Origin: a virus
DNA length: 21,876 nucleotides
Virus record (IMG/VR): IMGVR_UViG_3300025671_000624
Coordinates: 1-21,876 of that record
Reading direction: 5' to 3' (one strand)
In this document: positions 1 to 6,651 of the stretch, piece after piece
How the letters are laid out: every line of letters starts with the position of its first letter
Position numbering within the stretch: the first letter of the stretch is position 1
Translations under genes and position numbers: made by a program
The notes under the pieces: generated by a model
The model's database searches: none
Told to the model about the DNA's origin: nothing
Seen by the model: only the letters and a program-made list of their open reading frames with translations

Positions 1-190
1 TACCTTCAGTATGAACAATAGCCATATTAGGTATGTCCATCCATTCCAGTTCTTCTTTAGTGATGCCACGGTCTTCTAGGTTACGTCCGATACCAATAGT
101 ATCAATTCCAAGTGTATCCTGATATACCTGAAGGCGTAAACCTTCATGTGCAATTAGTTTCTGTATAAAGTCTTCTCTACGATATTTCAT
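1..190 (-). CDS. GH24 phage lysozyme (endolysin), C-terminus beyond window
   Basis: Peptidoglycan-degrading muramidase of the T4-lysozyme type, expected to act in the periplasm at the end of infection. The visible 63 residues start at the ATG at 190 and contain the N-terminal catalytic signature: E16 in AHEGL, D25 in YQDT and T31 in DTIGIG. The E-9-D-6-T spacing matches E11/D20/T26 of T4 lysozyme. The reading frame runs off the left edge, so only the first part of the protein is present. No signal peptide is visible, so export would depend on a holin. The start overlaps the stop of the upstream small membrane protein by 4 nt (ATGA), which places it last in the visible lysis cassette. Confidence 0.88.
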   Translation of the reverse strand, partial: MKYRREDFIQKLIAHEGLRLQVYQDTLGIDTIGIGRNLEDRGITKEELEWMDIPNMAIVHTEG

Positions 191-390
191 TTCTCATGTC
201 CTAGCCACACCGCAAATGCACCTGTCATTGCCCCCGTGACTACACTCACCAGTGCTGACTGTTGTGTTGTCGGGTCTGGAAGAAGCATGAACCATTCCAC
301 TACTCTCCACGCTGATATTGACATCATCAGCATCATAAAGCGGGGTAGTATCTTCCACTTTAGAAATCTTTCCATTGTTAGTTCTGCCAC
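187..390 (-). CDS. Small membrane protein, holin-like
   Basis: A protein of 67 residues with two hydrophobic stretches (about 17-36 and 46-62) separated by a short Pro/Asp/Thr turn, and a charged N-terminus (MERFLKWK). This topology fits a small class II holin or a holin partner. The GTG at 390 is chosen as start because GAGG lies 7 nt upstream; the in-frame ATG at 375 (62 residues) has no clear ribosome binding site. It sits between a 3TM holin-like gene and the lysozyme and overlaps the latter by 4 nt, so a lysis role is inferred from position and topology. The sequence resembles small membrane proteins I recall from marine podoviruses. The 57 nt upstream (391-447) hold no convincing gene. 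Confidence 0.7.
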   Translation of the reverse strand: MAELTMERFLKWKILPRFMMLMMSISAWRVVEWFMLLPDPTTQQSALVSVVTGAMTGAFAVWLGHEK

Positions 391-447
391 GATTAATCCT
401 CGCTTGTTCTTCCGTAGTCCTGTTGTGCATGTCCCACATATGGTACA

Positions 448-831
448 CTATTTCTTTCCAAAGAATTTAGTTGCGCTACGTACTCCAAAAGAAGCGGCAA
501 CGATAACTCCCAAGGAATATTGATACCATTCAGGCATTGAGTTGAGTTGCGCAAATCCGTTTGCAACTATTTCTTCCATACCCGGTATGAACGCAAGAAC
601 AAGAGGTAGACTGAACAGAATTGTAAGCCACTCGTCTTTCCACGATGACTGACTACCTTTAGCCATTTCCAAATCCCAGTCAATCTCGCCAGTAGCTTTT
701 CTTTCCATGACTGTAGCTTCTGCTTTAGCCCTTGCCACTTTTGTTGCAGCTTCTGCTTTAGTTTTTTCAACTTTTCCATCTAACCATGTCCCCGCTAAAT
801 TAGCAATTGGTCCAATCAATAAATTCAACAT
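448..831 (-). CDS. Holin of the 3TM (GTA-holin-like) type
   Basis: A protein of 127 residues. A hydrophobic N-terminus (about 3-14) is followed by an Ala/Lys/Glu-rich stretch (20-60) likely to be helical, then the WKDEWLTILFSLPLVLAFIPG-type segment (about 64-84) and a third hydrophobic helix (103-120) ending in a basic tail. The W-DEW-T-F-PL-FIPG pattern is typical of the holin family found in gene transfer agents and marine phages (GTA_holin_3TM), here recognised from memory. Its role would be to permeabilise the inner membrane so that the lysozyme reaches the wall. The start at 831 shares one base with the stop of the upstream basic protein (TAATG). Confidence 0.75.
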   Translation of the reverse strand: MLNLLIGPIANLAGTWLDGKVEKTKAEAATKVARAKAEATVMERKATGEIDWDLEMAKGSQSSWKDEWLTILFSLPLVLAFIPGMEEIVANGFAQLNSMPEWYQYSLGVIVAASFGVRSATKFFGKK

Positions 832-1070
832 TAGCCTCTCCGAAACCTTGCTGTCTTCTTTGCAATACCTTTAGGCTGTGCTACGTGCTGTTTACCTGCA
901 GCCTTACCTTTTCTCTTAGCCCTAGTTGTAGCAGAGTACTCCGCACTTGTCAAGGACTTTATTGCTTTTTCAGGTAAATATCTTTCTCCTGTCTTTGCAG
1001 AAGGCTTGCCTGATTTAGTACGCCACTTCTGTGCTGTCCAGTTTTTTAAACTCTGCTGTGGTTTTTTCAT
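831..1070 (-). CDS. Small basic protein (DUF5872-like)
   Basis: 79 residues, very rich in Lys, Arg, Ala and Ser, with no membrane segment. The pattern SLKNWTxQKWRTKSGKPS, then GERYLPEKAIKSL, then SATTRAKRKGKAAGKQ is one I associate with a conserved small protein of marine phages (DUF5872, name from memory). Its function is unknown; the high positive charge suggests nucleic-acid or virion contact, which is inference. It begins inside the 3' end of the upstream membrane-protein gene (ATGA overlap) and ends sharing one base with the holin start, so it belongs to the same transcript. Confidence 0.75.
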   Translation of the reverse strand: MKKPQQSLKNWTAQKWRTKSGKPSAKTGERYLPEKAIKSLTSAEYSATTRAKRKGKAAGKQHVAQPKGIAKKTARFRRG

Positions 1071-1774
1071 TGTAGTTTTTCCCTAATTGACTTCAGTGTT
1101 TCCTTCAGTGTGGGTTCGTCTTTTTCACGTGGATTATAAATGCACTGATACTGCCGTGGACAAAACTCGCTAATCGTTATAGTTTCGATTGTATTGTTTG
1201 CGCCTTTATACGTACAGATATATTCTGTGTATGGATTTTCTTTTACCTTAGTTCTTTCATAGGCAACCAGTCTACATGTAGTCCACTTTATCTCGTCTGC
1301 CCTAGCTTGCTTAGACATAAGGAACATAATAAAAGAGTAAAGAATTGCTGCAGCTAGTCCAAGCATAACAATCCATGCCACAATCTCTACAAACTTTTGT
1401 CTACGTTCACGCTGTCTATATAGAGTCTGCTGTCGCTGCTTACGTATCTGACCTTCCATACGAACTAGGTCATCCCATTTAGACCTACCCATAGTCAGGC
1501 TAATCCACTGTTGCAGTTCGTATCGCTGTGCTGCTGCCTTTTCTTTGTTAGCAAAAGCAGTAATAGCTTCTTCTTCAATGCTTGCGCCACTAAATAGCTT
1601 CTTGAAGATAGGTGGGTTCTTGGCTTCCTTCTGCGCTTGGTCAATATCACTTAGCGCACCCATCCAGCGAGACAAGTCACCAGCCATAGACTCAATGTCA
1701 CGACCTACTTGCATCCCCTTTTTGATAGCACCGAAAGCAGCCGATGCTGTAGCCATTGCGCTAATAGGGTCCAT
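1067..1774 (-). CDS. Single-pass membrane protein with four-Cys C-terminal domain
   Basis: 235 residues, not assigned to a named family. The N-terminal 128 residues are soluble and mostly helical; residues 98-127 are rich in Arg, Gln and Lys and could form a coiled coil. One strong membrane helix follows at about 129-152, then a C-terminal domain with four cysteines (C167, C187, C205, C211). Basic residues before the helix and the cysteines after it fit an N-in, C-periplasmic topology with two disulfides. Its place between the Rieske-like gene and the lysis genes would suit an envelope or spanin-like role, but no spanin signature is visible. It starts directly after the TAG of the upstream gene. 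Confidence 0.72.
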   Translation of the reverse strand: MDPISAMATASAAFGAIKKGMQVGRDIESMAGDLSRWMGALSDIDQAQKEAKNPPIFKKLFSGASIEEEAITAFANKEKAAAQRYELQQWISLTMGRSKWDDLVRMEGQIRKQRQQTLYRQRERRQKFVEIVAWIVMLGLAAAILYSFIMFLMSKQARADEIKWTTCRLVAYERTKVKENPYTEYICTYKGANNTIETITISEFCPRQYQCIYNPREKDEPTLKETLKSIREKLQ

Positions 1775-2866
1775 CTATGCAGCTTCTTCCGCTAGTTCTT
1801 CTACAGGATTCTGTGCTGATACGCCCATCCACTTAGACCACTCAGCGTAGTAGTGACGCATACCCACCTCATCGTGGATTGTGCCGCCTTCGTGTCGCCC
1901 ATGCAGGATGTTACGTGGCTCTGTGCCTGTACGCATTGTAGTCCCTTGACCAGCTACGCCAATCAAGTCTTCGTGTAGGTTACGACCAAACGGCCCCCAG
2001 ATAGAGTTGTGGTGTTCAATACGTGTGGCTCTATCTTCTGGGCTGTCACTCTTCAAGCCGTAGCCACGGAACTCAATCAGTACCTTGTTAGGTCCAAGTG
2101 GGGTTACGCTATCGCTACGGTACGCACTGCCACGTAAGTTGAAGTTAAAGCCGGGGAACAGGTCAACCATATACCACTGGTTTGGTGGCAGGTTAGGGAA
2201 AGATAACTCACCTCTGTCTTCAAAGCCTTCATACTCTTCGTAGTTCACTGTGAAGCTAGATACGTTTACGTGTCCGTTGTTGAATGGTATGTTCTTACGG
2301 GCAAAGTATGCATCGTTAAATCCTGTGACTCTATTGTGGTAGTGCATGAAGTCATGGTAGAACTCACTGTTAGTGTCATGCCACAGTTTGTAGTTCGTGT
2401 CAATAATAGCCTTGTGGTAGTGAAACACTTCTAGTGGTTCAGTATTGATAGCATCATCAATGCAGTCAAACGCACCATCTAGCCACTGCTCAAGTCCCTG
2501 TGTAGGATTACGGTCTAGTGTAGTCCACACCATCCCACCGTAGGCTACCTCTGTGTGTAGCTTATCCCATGCAGCATAATCTAGTTCAGACAGATTACCT
2601 GCCACTCGCATAATGCCGGGGTTGTGATACAGATAGGCTTGGATGCCATCAGCCTCATGTGCAATCAATACATTCTTGTGTGCAATCTGTGATGTACGAT
2701 AACGTCCTACTTCTGGTAGTTCACTCTCGTGGCACACTGGCACCCATACTTTAGCAAATATCTTTTCAATCTCTTGCTCATATAGGTCATAGTCAGAATA
2801 GATAAGCGAACTGATGTGTTCTATGCTGGGGGTCTTAGTCCATTGTTTATGATTACGTGGCGGCAT
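1775..2866 (-). CDS. Rieske-type oxygenase-like protein lacking the [2Fe-2S] ligands
   Basis: 363 residues, clearly related to the alpha subunits of Rieske non-heme iron oxygenases. The N-terminal block EKIFAKVWVPVCHESELPEVG (36-54) and the stretch LHTEVAYGGMVWTTLD (103-118) match the family before and after the Rieske site, but the CxH...CxxH ligands that should lie between them are absent. Only C45 and C135 remain, neither in such a motif. The catalytic half is recognisable: NYKLWHDTNSEFYH (158-171) and WGPFGRNLHED (290-300), with E168, H171 and D300 at the places of the bridging acid and mononuclear-iron ligands. The second His is shifted (H175 or H177, with Tyr at the usual position). HMO-2011 is remembered as carrying a methanesulfonate monooxygenase-like gene. 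Substrate and activity are unknown. Confidence 0.8.
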   Translation of the reverse strand: MPPRNHKQWTKTPSIEHISSLIYSDYDLYEQEIEKIFAKVWVPVCHESELPEVGRYRTSQIAHKNVLIAHEADGIQAYLYHNPGIMRVAGNLSELDYAAWDKLHTEVAYGGMVWTTLDRNPTQGLEQWLDGAFDCIDDAINTEPLEVFHYHKAIIDTNYKLWHDTNSEFYHDFMHYHNRVTGFNDAYFARKNIPFNNGHVNVSSFTVNYEEYEGFEDRGELSFPNLPPNQWYMVDLFPGFNFNLRGSAYRSDSVTPLGPNKVLIEFRGYGLKSDSPEDRATRIEHHNSIWGPFGRNLHEDLIGVAGQGTTMRTGTEPRNILHGRHEGGTIHDEVGMRHYYAEWSKWMGVSAQNPVEELAEEAA

Positions 2867-3096
2867 TAATAAAGTTTTACATCCTCTGGGTTTACATATC
2901 TGGGTACACAGTACGCAGTTACTCTATCTTTTGGGTCTATTAGATATTTGTATTGGTAGTTACCGTAGCGTTTAGTAACACGCGAGGCAAAGTAATTACA
3001 TTCGTTTATATCACGAAAGTACATATCACCACTTTCTAGTCTACGTGCATCCCCGGTTCCCAGATAAACGAGAAGCAGGAATACGTGTGCGGTCAC
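2866..3096 (-). CDS. Small protein, possibly exported, unknown function
   Basis: 76 residues beginning at a GTG at 3096 that overlaps the upstream stop (GTGA), with a GGTGG stretch just upstream. The N-terminus (AHVFLLLVYLG) is hydrophobic and may be a short signal peptide or anchor. The rest is polar and aromatic with two cysteines (C33, C63), compatible with one disulfide after export. No family is recognised. It lies immediately before the Rieske-like gene and shares one base with its start (TAATG), so translation is probably coupled. Confidence 0.65.
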   Translation of the reverse strand: MTAHVFLLLVYLGTGDARRLESGDMYFRDINECNYFASRVTKRYGNYQYKYLIDPKDRVTAYCVPRYVNPEDVKLY

Positions 3097-3374
3097 GACT
3101 TATACCCACCACCAGCTTTCTTGTAAGCAGACGCAAGCATCTGGGCTTTACGCGCTGACCACTGACCGGGTGCGCCGCCTTTACCGCCAGCTTTAATGCG
3201 ATTGAATTGTTGCTTCCTCATTCCGGGCTTAGTATAATTGCCAGCTTCGTTAACTCTCGATTTGCTCTGTGGCGCACCGCCTTTCGCAAGGCTAACCTTT
3301 CTAGTCGGTTTCTTTTTCGCTGCAACCGATGGGGCTTTCTTTTTAGCGGCTGGCTTTTTAGTGACACGTACCAT
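3093..3374 (-). CDS. Lys/Gly-rich small protein with conserved phage C-terminus
   Basis: 93 residues from the ATG at 3374, chosen because AGGAG lies 7 nt upstream; an ATG at 3428 would add 18 residues overlapping the previous gene. Residues 1-40 are a Lys/Ala/Pro-rich basic tail with an AKGGAP motif. The C-terminus has NEAGNYTKPGMRKQQFNRI followed by GGKGGAPGQWSARKAQ, a pattern I recognise from many uncharacterised marine phage proteins. A DNA-contacting or virion role is inferred from charge and from the neighbouring probable structural protein. The name of the family is not certain. Confidence 0.75.
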   Translation of the reverse strand: MVRVTKKPAAKKKAPSVAAKKKPTRKVSLAKGGAPQSKSRVNEAGNYTKPGMRKQQFNRIKAGGKGGAPGQWSARKAQMLASAYKKAGGGYKS

Positions 3375-3384
3375 CTCCTGTCTC

Positions 3385-3744
3385 CTATCTCGCTGGGTCA
3401 AAAAATTCTTCGCATGACGTAGTAACAACTAGCTTGCTTGCTGTACCTGCTGTGCATTTTATAATATCACCCGCATGTAAAAATAGCTGATTGTTTCTAG
3501 TAAATATAGACTCATACGAACCACCTGCAACATTATGGGCAGTCAGTAGGTCATACTCTGTGTTATCGTCTGCATGAAAAAGGTGTAGGCTCAAAGTCAC
3601 GTTACCTGTATGATTGTTACTCACAAAAAAGTTTCCTAAGTGAGAAGAAAAGTTTGCGGGTACAGTGTACACAGTTGTCTTGTTCGTTGTAGACAACGGC
3701 ACAACTTCAGTACGAAACTTTGAACCTGATTGTAATACTGGCAT
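3385..3744 (-). CDS. Probable virion protein (beta-rich)
   Basis: 119 residues, rich in Thr, Val, Ser and Asn, with no membrane segment. Alternating hydrophobic residues (TTVYTVPANF, GNVTLSLHLF, SKLVVTTSC) point to a beta-sandwich. Small proteins that start like this (MPVLQSG...TTVYTVPAN) and carry an SNNHTGNVTLSL-like segment are, from memory, typical of phage tail or capsid accessory proteins in marine phages. Enzyme motifs are absent. The start shares a base with the stop of the 50-residue protein upstream (TAATG). Exact position in the virion is unknown. Confidence 0.65.
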   Translation of the reverse strand: MPVLQSGSKFRTEVVPLSTTNKTTVYTVPANFSSHLGNFFVSNNHTGNVTLSLHLFHADDNTEYDLLTAHNVAGGSYESIFTRNNQLFLHAGDIIKCTAGTASKLVVTTSCEEFFDPAR

Positions 3745-3896
3745 TACTTCTTCTTCTTAGCCATGCCACCGCGCATCATCTTCTTCTTTGATGCTGCTTT
3801 CATCATACCACCGCCACGCATACGCTTCGGTGCTGTCTTAGTAGCTGCACCACCACGCATCATCTTCTTTGATGCCATTTTAGTTTTACCCTTCAT
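3744..3896 (-). CDS. 50-residue Met/Arg/Gly/Lys-rich protein with MRGG repeats
   Basis: A short gene with ATG at 3894-3896 and stop at 3744-3746. The product is extremely basic and methionine-rich and contains three imperfect repeats: KMMRGGA, KRMRGGGMM and KMMRGGM, ending in KKKK. The start lies 11 nt inside the upstream gene and the stop shares one base with the downstream start, as for all neighbours in this operon. Function is unknown; it belongs with the other GGM-motif proteins nearby (4413-4790, 4793-5686, 3093-3374). Low complexity makes homology searching difficult. Confidence 0.6.
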   Translation of the reverse strand: MKGKTKMASKKMMRGGAATKTAPKRMRGGGMMKAASKKKMMRGGMAKKKK

Positions 3897-4413
3897 TACG
3901 TAATCTCCGTCTTTCTAGCACAAGGCTTTCAAATGTATCTTCTGGAAAGTGTTTGTAGTATCCACTCTTTTCCAGACTCAGTGCTGCATCGTCAAGCAGC
4001 GATAGCTTCTGCACGAATACCATGCAGTATGTCAAAGATTCATCTACGATGTCATCTTCGATTAGAAAGTCCAGACCAGCTTGTTCAGCGTTATAGTCTG
4101 GATGGAACACCATAAGGTGCAAGTCAATGCCAGCGACTGACATCAATTCATTCATGCCATCACAAAAGCCATCTAGGTACTTTATGTCTGGCAGTACTTC
4201 ACTAGCCCACACCACAATGTCATAGTCATGTGTATCAAATACACGTACAGCTTCTAACAGCCCATCAATACCTGTGTTGATACTGAATGTGACTTTGTTA
4301 TCTGCCCATGCCTGTTTAGCGTATGGACAGGGTGGTAGGCCATTTAACTTTACATTCGGTATCTCAAGAAAGTTATGTGACCACTTACGTATGTCCTGTT
4401 CAACAGGGTGCAT
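3886..4413 (-). CDS. Conserved phage protein with PPCPYAKxAW motif, unknown function
   Basis: 175 residues, acidic and soluble. The N-terminal region has WSHNFLEIPNVKLNGLPPCPYAKQAW (residues 11-36), with a CPYA motif that I recall from uncharacterised marine phage proteins. The middle (50-105) has alternating hydrophobic stretches (YDIVVWASE, IDLHLMVFHPDY) that suggest an alpha/beta fold. The CPYA cysteine resembles redox or metal-site cysteines, but no second conserved cysteine pair supports that. It is flanked by the basic GGM proteins, to which it is opposite in charge. No function is assigned. Confidence 0.75.
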   Translation of the reverse strand: MHPVEQDIRKWSHNFLEIPNVKLNGLPPCPYAKQAWADNKVTFSINTGIDGLLEAVRVFDTHDYDIVVWASEVLPDIKYLDGFCDGMNELMSVAGIDLHLMVFHPDYNAEQAGLDFLIEDDIVDESLTYCMVFVQKLSLLDDAALSLEKSGYYKHFPEDTFESLVLERRRLRNEG

Positions 4414-4790
4414 TACTTACCAGTGATTTTCTTGTACGCTTCTGGGCTTTCAGCCTTCAATGCTATTAGGCCGGGGTTATCTTTAACCATACCACCTGCT
4501 GCATACATATGCTTCTTGCCACCTGACATACCACCATAGGCCATTTGTGTTTTCTTTTTGGGTTTTTTCATTTTACCCATTCCAATACTAATAGCTAGTA
4601 CAGGAACATCCTTTTTAACTGAACCACCTTTATTAAGTTTACGGCCACCTGTAACCATAGAAGGCGCAGGAGTATCCTCTCCACGCTTTTTAAGTTCTTT
4701 AATAGCAGCACGAACTTCTGTAGCAGTAGCACCACTGTTCTTCATTAGCATAGCTTTCAAAGCTGGCGTTGGTTTTTCTTTCATAGACAT
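4413..4790 (-). CDS. Lys/Gly-rich protein with GGM motifs
   Basis: 125 residues, basic. A helical N-terminus (1-38) is followed by a low-complexity region with repeated GG motifs: TGGRKLNKGGSVKK, MAYGGMSGGKK and MYAAGGMVKDNPG. The tail, DNPGLIALKAESPEAYKKITGK, resembles the C-termini of small proteins I have seen in marine podoviruses. Such proteins are uncharacterised; their clustering with probable virion genes suggests assembly or DNA-binding roles (inference). GGTGG about 6 nt before the ATG at 4790 supports this start; a second ATG lies two codons later. The stop shares one base with the next gene start. Confidence 0.7.
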   Translation of the reverse strand: MSMKEKPTPALKAMLMKNSGATATEVRAAIKELKKRGEDTPAPSMVTGGRKLNKGGSVKKDVPVLAISIGMGKMKKPKKKTQMAYGGMSGGKKHMYAAGGMVKDNPGLIALKAESPEAYKKITGK

Positions 4791-4792
4791 AT

Positions 4793-5686
4793 TTAGCCAC
4801 CTCTTTTATTGTTGTGTATTGCTTTTACCATACCACCTTTACGGTAGTCGATGCTTCCTTTACGCGGCATACCACCCTTATTAAAGGATTCTCCACCACG
4901 TCCAGTTACACCACTTTTACGGCGACTAGGACTAGGTTTTGGCGACCTCGCATTTGGTCCTTGCATTGAACGTGGTGCTGCTCCAATACGGTCACTAGCT
5001 CTACCACTACGTCTACGAACACCTGACTCACCTGCTTTTGTAGGTTCCATTTCATCAATACGAGCCATAATCTCACGCGCACGTGTCGTGCTAAATCTTG
5101 CACGAATGTCTCGCATAAGAGACTCTTGTTGATTTTTAGTTAGGCGATTAAACGCCGCCTCATTAATTTCACCCGTCTTGCGATTAATTGCAGTGGCAAA
5201 ATCATCAGGCTCTTTTCTTTTCTTTCCTCGCGCAGTAGCAGATGCTTTAGCCCTAGCACTCATAGTATCACGAACATCTTTTGCTTCCATTTCCTCTTCA
5301 CGTCTGGCTGCGCTTTCGCGTTCAGCTTTAGTTTTGCCTGTACGTTTCTTTTGAGATGCTTCTACTTTTCTTTCTGCCCTTGCTCGTGAGCCTTCACTAC
5401 GCTGCTGCTGTAAGAAACCCGGCTCCGGTGACTGTGTTACCTTACCAGCCTTGCCTTTTTGTACGTCTACCGCACCTTTTACTTTATCACCTGCAATTGG
5501 GTCTTGAGCCATACCTTCTGATTGTGTTTTACTACGAGATTTAGGACGCTCTTTAAATTTTGCTTTAGCAGCATCAATACGTTTCTTTTGTGCATCCGTA
5601 GCACCTTTATCTAATCTACCATACATTGCACGTGCGGTAGTAATACCGTTCTCTGCAATTTCTCCTATAAATTTAGCGAATGACAT
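4793..5686 (-). CDS. Large Lys/Arg-rich low-complexity protein, probable virion-associated
   Basis: 297 residues, very rich in Lys, Arg, Ala, Ser and Glu. Residues about 90-165 are an uninterrupted charged stretch (RAERKVEASQKKRTGKTKAE and onward) likely to be a long helix or coiled coil. Residues 165-215 are more ordered (TAINRKTGEINEAAFNRLTK, RAREIMARIDEME). The C-terminus (220-297) is Arg/Ser/Gly-rich and ends with FNKGGMPRKGS and YRKGGMVKA motifs shared with neighbouring proteins. AGGAG lies 9 nt before the ATG at 5686. The composition suggests a DNA-binding internal or scaffold protein, but this is inference and no family is recognised. Confidence 0.7.
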   Translation of the reverse strand: MSFAKFIGEIAENGITTARAMYGRLDKGATDAQKKRIDAAKAKFKERPKSRSKTQSEGMAQDPIAGDKVKGAVDVQKGKAGKVTQSPEPGFLQQQRSEGSRARAERKVEASQKKRTGKTKAERESAARREEEMEAKDVRDTMSARAKASATARGKKRKEPDDFATAINRKTGEINEAAFNRLTKNQQESLMRDIRARFSTTRAREIMARIDEMEPTKAGESGVRRRSGRASDRIGAAPRSMQGPNARSPKPSPSRRKSGVTGRGGESFNKGGMPRKGSIDYRKGGMVKAIHNNKRGG

Positions 5687-5701
5687 CTGTTGATTCTCCT
5701 A

Positions 5702-5995
5702 TTACCATTTCACTTTATGTGACCAGTACTTCGCTGACAGCTTGCTGGTCGGCTTGCCCTGTGCATTGTGACGTGCATAGTAGGACTTCTTACGTGCTTT
5801 GTCTTTAGCAGACTTAGGATTCTTCCCAGCACCAGATACGCCTTGCTGTCCAAAGCGAATAAACTTGTATGTGTCACCTTCCTTTGCCATCACACAATGT
5901 GACTTCTTAGGATGGTTAGGTGTCTTCTTAGGCTTGTTAACGCCAGACAACCCTTCTTCTTTCATTTTATTCTTTACTCTTTCAGGTATAGCCAT
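5702..5995 (-). CDS. Conserved small basic phage protein (possibly DUF6321)
   Basis: 97 residues, basic. The pattern GLSGVNKPKKTPNHPKKSHCV, then KFIRFGQQGVSGAGKNP, then KARKKSYYARHNAQG and the end AKYWSHKVKW is a widely conserved marine phage signature; I associate it with DUF6321, without being able to confirm the name. The protein is probably compact with a central beta-hairpin (DTYKFIRFGQQG). Function is unknown. Its ATG at 5995 overlaps the upstream stop (TAATG). It precedes the structural-type genes in the operon. Confidence 0.75.
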   Translation of the reverse strand: MAIPERVKNKMKEEGLSGVNKPKKTPNHPKKSHCVMAKEGDTYKFIRFGQQGVSGAGKNPKSAKDKARKKSYYARHNAQGKPTSKLSAKYWSHKVKW

Positions 5996-6195
5996 TACGT
6001 AGGTGTTCCTTTAGGTGCGCATTTAAACTTGAAGCTGTGAGGTATACGAGGTAACAGAGGTATTGTATCTGCTATCATCTCTTCAACACGTAGGACACAC
6101 TCTGCTCTGGTCTTATATGGACCACGAGTATCCTCTGCCTCAACACAAGCATCAGGGTTTATTATTGTACAGGCTAATATAGCTGCATAAAACAT
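5995..6195 (-). CDS. Small exported Cys-containing protein, unknown
   Basis: 66 residues from the ATG at 6195; a GTG codon immediately before would add one residue. The start overlaps the upstream stop (TGATG). The N-terminus (FYAAILACTII) is hydrophobic and could be a short signal peptide, followed by a polar domain with cysteines at about positions 9, 17, 33 and 59. A small periplasmic disulfide-bonded domain is plausible. The motif GPYKTRAECVLRVEEM resembles small phage proteins in which an N-terminal leader precedes a Cys-containing helical unit, but no named family is claimed. Confidence 0.65.
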   Translation of the reverse strand: MFYAAILACTIINPDACVEAEDTRGPYKTRAECVLRVEEMIADTIPLLPRIPHSFKFKCAPKGTPT

Positions 6196-6407
6196 CACTC
6201 ATTCCTCTCTGTCCACCCTTCTGCTCTCATAGCATCTTCTACGTGTTTCAGAGTAAAGGAACGACCATAGTGTGCTTCCACTGCCTGTCGCACGTAGAAA
6301 ACATCACTATGGGGTATGTGGAGTTTGTCTAATGTATTAGTACGGATAGCATGGTAGAATGCTTCAAGTACATTGTCTGTGTATAGTTTTACAGATTTCT
6401 TCGCCAT
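6195..6407 (-). CDS. Small protein, first gene of the leftward operon
   Basis: 70 residues from the ATG at 6407 (AKKSVKLYTDNVLEAFYHAI...). An in-frame ATG at 6443 would add 12 residues but has no better ribosome binding site. The protein is soluble, of mixed charge, with a C-terminal half (VFYVRQAVEAHYGRSFTLKHVEDAMRAEGW) that could form a small helix-turn-helix-like fold; that is a weak suggestion. It is the first gene after the minus-strand promoter at 6629-6601 and its palindromes, so it is a candidate for a regulator of this region. Overlap with the next gene is TGATG. Confidence 0.65.
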   Translation of the reverse strand: MAKKSVKLYTDNVLEAFYHAIRTNTLDKLHIPHSDVFYVRQAVEAHYGRSFTLKHVEDAMRAEGWTERNE

Positions 6408-6449
6408 TGTCAAGAACTTTCTTTGTACAGATAAGACAATCATAGCATT

Positions 6450-6597
6450 ACACTTAAGTGTTACAGTTAAACTGTATTAGCAAAGAAAATTTAGGGATAG
6501 CTAACAATGCTACATTTAAGTGACTTAGTTATAGTGTATTTTAATTAGAAGTAAATAACATTTAAGTAAGTCACTTAAGTGAGTCTTAGTTATAGTG
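6450..6597. repeat. TTAAGT palindromes and direct repeats downstream of the leftward promoter
   Basis: Two perfect 12-bp palindromes, ACACTTAAGTGT (6450-6461) and TCACTTAAGTGA (6571-6582), share the core CACTTAAGTG. Two degenerate copies with TTTAAGT lie at about 6514 and 6561. A 13-nt direct repeat, CTTAGTTATAGTG, occurs at 6524-6536 and 6585-6597, each time just after a TTAAGTGA site. A further dyad, TACAGTT-A-AACTGTA, lies at 6462-6476. All are in the initially transcribed region of the leftward promoter, the place expected for repressor operators. Confidence 0.6.
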
Positions 6598-6600
6598 CTA

Positions 6601-6629
6601 ATTATACCAGATTTCAGGGGGGTTGTCAA
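6601..6629 (-). promoter_or_regulatory. Perfect sigma70-type promoter for the leftward operon
   Basis: On the minus strand, TTGACA (6629-6624) is followed by a 17-nt spacer and TATAAT (6606-6601). The base triplet before the -10 box is TGG, so an extended -10 element is present as well. Transcription would start near 6594 and read into the gene at 6407 with a leader of about 190 nt. Both hexamers match the consensus exactly, which is the strongest promoter in the window. Confidence 0.85.
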
Positions 6630-6651
6630 GTCTTTTATTTTCATGCATCTA

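Noticed and set aside
55-63. CTTTAGTGA, the core of the stem-loop's loop, near the left edge
   Set aside because: It lies within lysozyme coding sequence and has no flanking complementary arms.
194-448. Minus-strand frame of 84 codons starting at 448
   Set aside because: It overlaps the holin-like gene (187-390) in another frame, has no good ribosome site, and its composition is that of a shadow frame.
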